A stretch of 64,000 bases of DNA, from the NCBI GenBank assembly GCA_902765855.1, contig CACXBF010000008.1:62001-126000 (forward strand). The letters are read 5' to 3'. The translations under genes were made by a program, and so were the position numbers. Shown here piece by piece: positions 60,905 to 64,000 of this stretch. This DNA is from an uncultured Ruminococcus sp. (GTDB taxonomy: Bacteria > Bacillota > Clostridia > Oscillospirales > Acutalibacteraceae). Every line of letters begins with the position of its first letter. Positions within the stretch are counted from its first letter, which is position 1. Under the pieces are notes generated by a model that searched no databases, was not told where the DNA came from, and worked only from the letters and a program-made list of their open reading frames with translations.

Positions 60905-63623
60905 ATGGTTAATGTTTTTGGAAAGAAAGCCGTTAGTTCTGTTTTGGCAGTTCTCATTTTTCTTTCGGTATTTTTGACATTACCAATGACGGCAGAAAAA
61001 GTAAATGCAGCGGTTTCTGCTCCGGAAAATCTAAAAGCTGTATCTTATTCGGATAGTGCTGTAAGGCTCAACTGGTCTAAAGCTAATGGTGTGACTGGCT
61101 ATATTGTGTATTATAGTACTGATAACTCTAATTTTACCAGATTGAAAAGTATTACATCCCAGTCAGTAACAGCTTATACTGTTTCTGGACTAAAGGCCGG
61201 AACATCTTATTATTTTGCACTTATTTCCTATACAGATGTAAATGGTAAAATTACAAAAAGTTCAAGAACATCTTCAATTAAAGTTACTACAACAAGCAAA
61301 TCATCTTTATCGGCACCAACAAATTTTAAAATTACGAGATATTCAGATAATGCAGTTATATTAAATTGGAATAAATCATCTAATGTAACAGGATATTATA
61401 TCTATAGAAGTACAGACGGAAAATCATATTCAGCAATAAGGACATTATCAGCTTCAGCAACATCTTACAGTAATACTTCACTTACATCAGGTAAGAAATA
61501 TTACTATATGATTTCAGCTTATAAAAAGACATCAACGGGTGCGACAGCAATTAGTCCTAAGAGCAGTGCTGTGAGCGTTACTACAACAAGCAAATCATCT
61601 TTACCGGCACCAACAAACTTCAAAATTACGAGATATTCAGATAATGCAATTATTTTAAAATGGGATAAGGTATCTAATGCGACGGGATATTATATCTATA
61701 GAAGTACAGACGGAAAATCATATTCAGCAATAAAGACAATAATAAAACATCAACAGGTGCTATAGCAATTAGCCCTAAGAGCAGTGCTATAAGCGTTACT
61801 ACGACAAGCAAATCATCTTTATCAGCACCAGCAAACTTCAAAATTACAAGATACTCGGATAATGCAATTATTTTAAAATGGGATAAGGTATCTAATGCGA
61901 CGGGATATTATATCTATAGAAGTACAGACGGAAAATCATATTCAGCAATAAAGACACAACATCTTACAATAATGCTTCTCTTACATCAGGTAAGAAATAT
62001 TACTATATGATTTCAGCTTATAAAAAGACATCAACAGGCACGATAGCAATTAGTCCTAAGAGCAGTGCTATAAATGTTACTACAACAAGTAAATCATCTC
62101 TGCCGATACCAACGGGTCTTAGTGGTTCTGCAATCTCTAATAATACAATTAAATTGGCTTGGAACAAAGTATCTAATGTAGCAGGATATTATATTTATAG
62201 AAGCACAGACGGAAAATCTTATTCGGCAATAAAAGCACTTTCTCCATCAACAACAACCTATATAGATACTTCTCTTGCAGTAGGTAAGAAATATTATTAT
62301 ATGATTTCATCATATAATAAAACATCAACAGGCGTAGTAGCTATTGGTCCAAAGAGTAGTGCTATAACTGTAACTGCAACTGATAAGGGATTAGTATCGT
62401 GTCCTTCAGGCTTGAAGGTTACAGAATGTTCACCAAAAACTATAAAAATCGTATGGAATACGGTTTCTGGCGTAAGTGGATATTATATTTATAGAAGTAG
62501 TGATAATGCAAACTTTTCTAATATAAAAACTGTTTCTGCATCAGTAAATTCTTTTACTGACTCAGATTTAAACGCAGATTCTTCGTATTATTATAAGATT
62601 GCAGCATATAAAAAGAATAGCGATGGTACTATTACAACAAGTGCTAAAAGTTCTTCTGTAAAAGCAACTACTACATTTCAACCGGTTAATATAACAGAAA
62701 CAATTCCAACATCGAGCACTTCTATAACCTTAAAGTGGGAAAAATATCCATATGCAAATGGTTATCAGATTTTTAGATTGAATGAGAGCACAAATAATTA
62801 TGAAAAGGTTGGTTCTACAAATTCAACATCATATACAGATAAAAATTTAAAACCATATACCAGATATTATTATAAAGTCAGAGCATATATAGTAAGCAAT
62901 GGTATTACATCATATTCTTCTTTTGATATGGCTGATGAAATGACATGCCCTGAAGCAGTTACTAATTTTAGTGCAAAAACTATGACTTATTATTCTATAA
63001 TGCTCAAGTGGAATGCATCAAGTCTTGCTAAAAGCTATGAGATATATCAGCTTGCACCTAATGAATCGGCGTATCATCTTGTAGCAACGGTTGATTATGA
63101 TAAAACAAGCTATGTTATTAATAATCTTAATATAAATACTGAATATAAATTCAAAATAAGAATGAACACAAGAACCGGTTCAAATAAGTTTTATAGTGAT
63201 TTTGCAACAGCGTCTGCTACTACAAAGAGTGTAACTGATGAAATTTCAACATCTAATGAACTTTTTAAAGTAATCAATAATTATAGGGCGTCAAAGAATA
63301 TTGGCGAACTTAAAAGAAATAAAAATCTTGATAGCCTTGCAGCTATTCGTGCTGAAGAGATAACACAAAAATTCTCTAATACCAGACCGGACGGAACAAA
63401 TTACGACACAGTTCTATATTATGCGGATATGGATAACTACTATTATGTTGGTGAAAATATCGCTATGGGTATGAAAACTGCTAAGGACGTACTTAATGTT
63501 TGGCTTGACAGGGATATTGAATCTCAAAATATAAACAGTAGTCATTATAATGAAATGGGTGTTGCGATGTGTTATAAGGGAAATGTACCTTATTATGTTG
63601 TAATATTCTATCGTGCTATGTAA
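60905..63623 (+). pseudogene. Secreted multi-fibronectin-III protein with C-terminal CAP domain, split over three frames
   Basis: From ATG 60905 (after AAGGCGGTG) a signal peptide (SVLAVLIFLSVFLTLPMT) leads to fibronectin III repeats. Eight repeats can be traced: APENLKAVSY, two or more APTNFKITRYSDNA copies, APANFKITRYSDNA, IPTGLSGS, CPSGLKVT, NITETIPT and CPEAVTNF. The C-terminus (about 63250-63623) is a CAP/SCP domain with VINNYRASKNIGELKRNKNL and VGENIAMG. The frame breaks near 61738 (frame 2 to 1) and near 61955 (frame 1 to 3): repeat spacing falls from 294 to 218 and 281 bp, losses of 76 and 13 bp. The first piece stops at 61765; the last is open from 62007 or before. Confidence 0.8.
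61284..62310 (+). repeat. 294-bp tandem FN3 repeats
   Basis: The sequence TTACTACAACAAGCAAATCA (with small changes) recurs at 61284, 61578, 61796 and 62077. The first spacing is 294 bp (98 codons); the next two are 218 and 281 because of internal losses. Units share YYIYRSTDGKSYSAI almost exactly, which makes both recombination and mis-assembly easy. Confidence 0.85.
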
Positions 63624-63670
63624 TATGGAAAATATCTGATGAATTTTGTAAAAGTAATTAAAAATATCCT

Positions 63671-63698
63671 TTACAAATTGCTTTCTATGTGGTATACT
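63671..63698 (+). promoter_or_regulatory. Promoter for rpsO
   Basis: TTACAA (63671-63676) and TATACT (63693-63698) are 16 bp apart and start a transcript with a leader of about 125 bases. Confidence 0.6.
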
Positions 63699-63712
63699 AA
63701 TAAGGCTGATTG

Positions 63713-63802
63713 CCCTAATCTCGGTTATAGGTTTAAGCCATAGGAATTAATAAATTCGGTTTGGAATTCCACATCCTTTTTCTGAGATTCAGCTTAGTAG
63801 GG
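63713..63802 (+). ncRNA. Structured rpsO leader, probable S15 autoregulatory RNA
   Basis: CCCTA (63713-63717) pairs with TAGGG (63798-63802) and AATCTC (63717-63722) with GAGATT (63784-63789), closing a leader with an inner GGAATTCC stem. Ribosomal protein S15 mRNAs in many bacteria carry such leaders that bind S15 and stop translation. The fit to a named Rfam family was not tested. Confidence 0.55.
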
Positions 63803-63829
63803 TAAATTTATTAAAAGGTGGAAAAACTA

Positions 63830-64000
63830 ATGCTTAAAGAAGAAAAGGAAGCAATACTTAAAGAGTATGCTACACACGAAGGCGACACAGGTTCACCAGA
63901 GGTTCAGATTGCTCTTCTCACAAAGAGAATCAACGACCTTACTGAGCATCTCAAGACTCATAAGAAAGATCATCACTCAAGAAGAGGTCTTTTCAAGATG
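63830..64000 (+). CDS. rpsO: 30S ribosomal protein S15, 3' partial
   Basis: S15 binds 16S rRNA early in assembly of the small subunit. The 57 residues present match its N-terminal two thirds: [20 protein letters not shown], then [20 protein letters not shown] and [15 protein letters not shown], all diagnostic. The window ends inside the gene; about 30 residues are missing. AAAAGGTGG precedes the ATG. The structured leader suggests feedback by S15 itself. In Firmicutes pnp commonly follows rpsO. Confidence 0.97.
   Translation, partial: MLKEEKEAILKEYATHEGDTGSPEVQIALLTKRINDLTEHLKTHKKDHHSRRGLFKM

Overview
The window is AT-rich DNA from a low-GC Gram-positive, spore-forming bacterium, most likely a Clostridia member near Ruminococcaceae/Oscillospirales. 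Evidence: an alpha/beta-type small acid-soluble spore protein, a ylm/divIVA-type division cluster (YggS, SepF, DivIVA, IleS, LspA, RluA-family synthase), RicT next to HolB, strong GGAGG-type ribosome sites, frequent TTG/GTG starts, and large secreted proteins with Big2, fibronectin III and BspA-like leucine-rich domains. The species assignment is inference from gene content only.

Layout. 1-2975: accessory or eroding genes (ATC-hydrolase-like fragment, GNAT, two broken genes, one orphan). 3011-6045: mutL-miaA. 6164-14155: a membrane adaptor followed by the division/ileS/lspA/RluA block. 14156-14871: terminator and a 162-bp tandem array. 14872-17499: a secreted SH3-Big2-GH24 lysozyme. 17726-21614 (minus): a phage-type regulator, a nitroreductase and an unusual sigma-factor-like protein fused through a 12 x 15-residue repeat to a membrane segment and an LRR domain. 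21905-25498: rRNA methyltransferase, Fic protein, MazF-type toxin with two unknown downstream genes, and the SASP. 25699-29258: DUF421 protein, then LytTR-DUF3021-ABC transporter. 29743-31852 (minus): small membrane protein, ricT, holB. 32035-33510: BirA-box-controlled bioY and a beta-repeat protein. 33686-38307: glycolysis genes pgk, tpiA, gpmI with pyrE between. 38397-41156 (minus): thiG-thiH-tenI under a TPP riboswitch. 41999-44080: nspC and an AEC transporter. 44234-47121 (minus): ispF, SGNH hydrolase, polysaccharide deacetylase. 47424-52286: MoxR-DUF58-transglutaminase operon. 52389: tRNA-Arg. 52570-60660: membrane protein, c-di-GMP phosphodiesterase-type protein, giant surface subtilase, DUF218 protein. 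60905-63623: FN3-CAP surface protein broken into three frames. 63830-end: rpsO with a structured leader.

The strongest pattern not explained by genes is a family of mosaic, hairpin-rich intergenic elements at about 14.2, 29.3, 32.7, 35.8, 41.3 and 44.1 kb. They share end sequences (TTAGCTAAT...CTTAAAAGTTTTGCTCAA), appear in both orientations, occur in two main types (A and B), and are joined in different orders. Type B has imperfect terminal inverted repeats of about 45 bp. They carry no transposase, so they look like non-autonomous MITE/REP-like elements. The second notable item is the sigma-like/LRR membrane fusion at 18948-21614.
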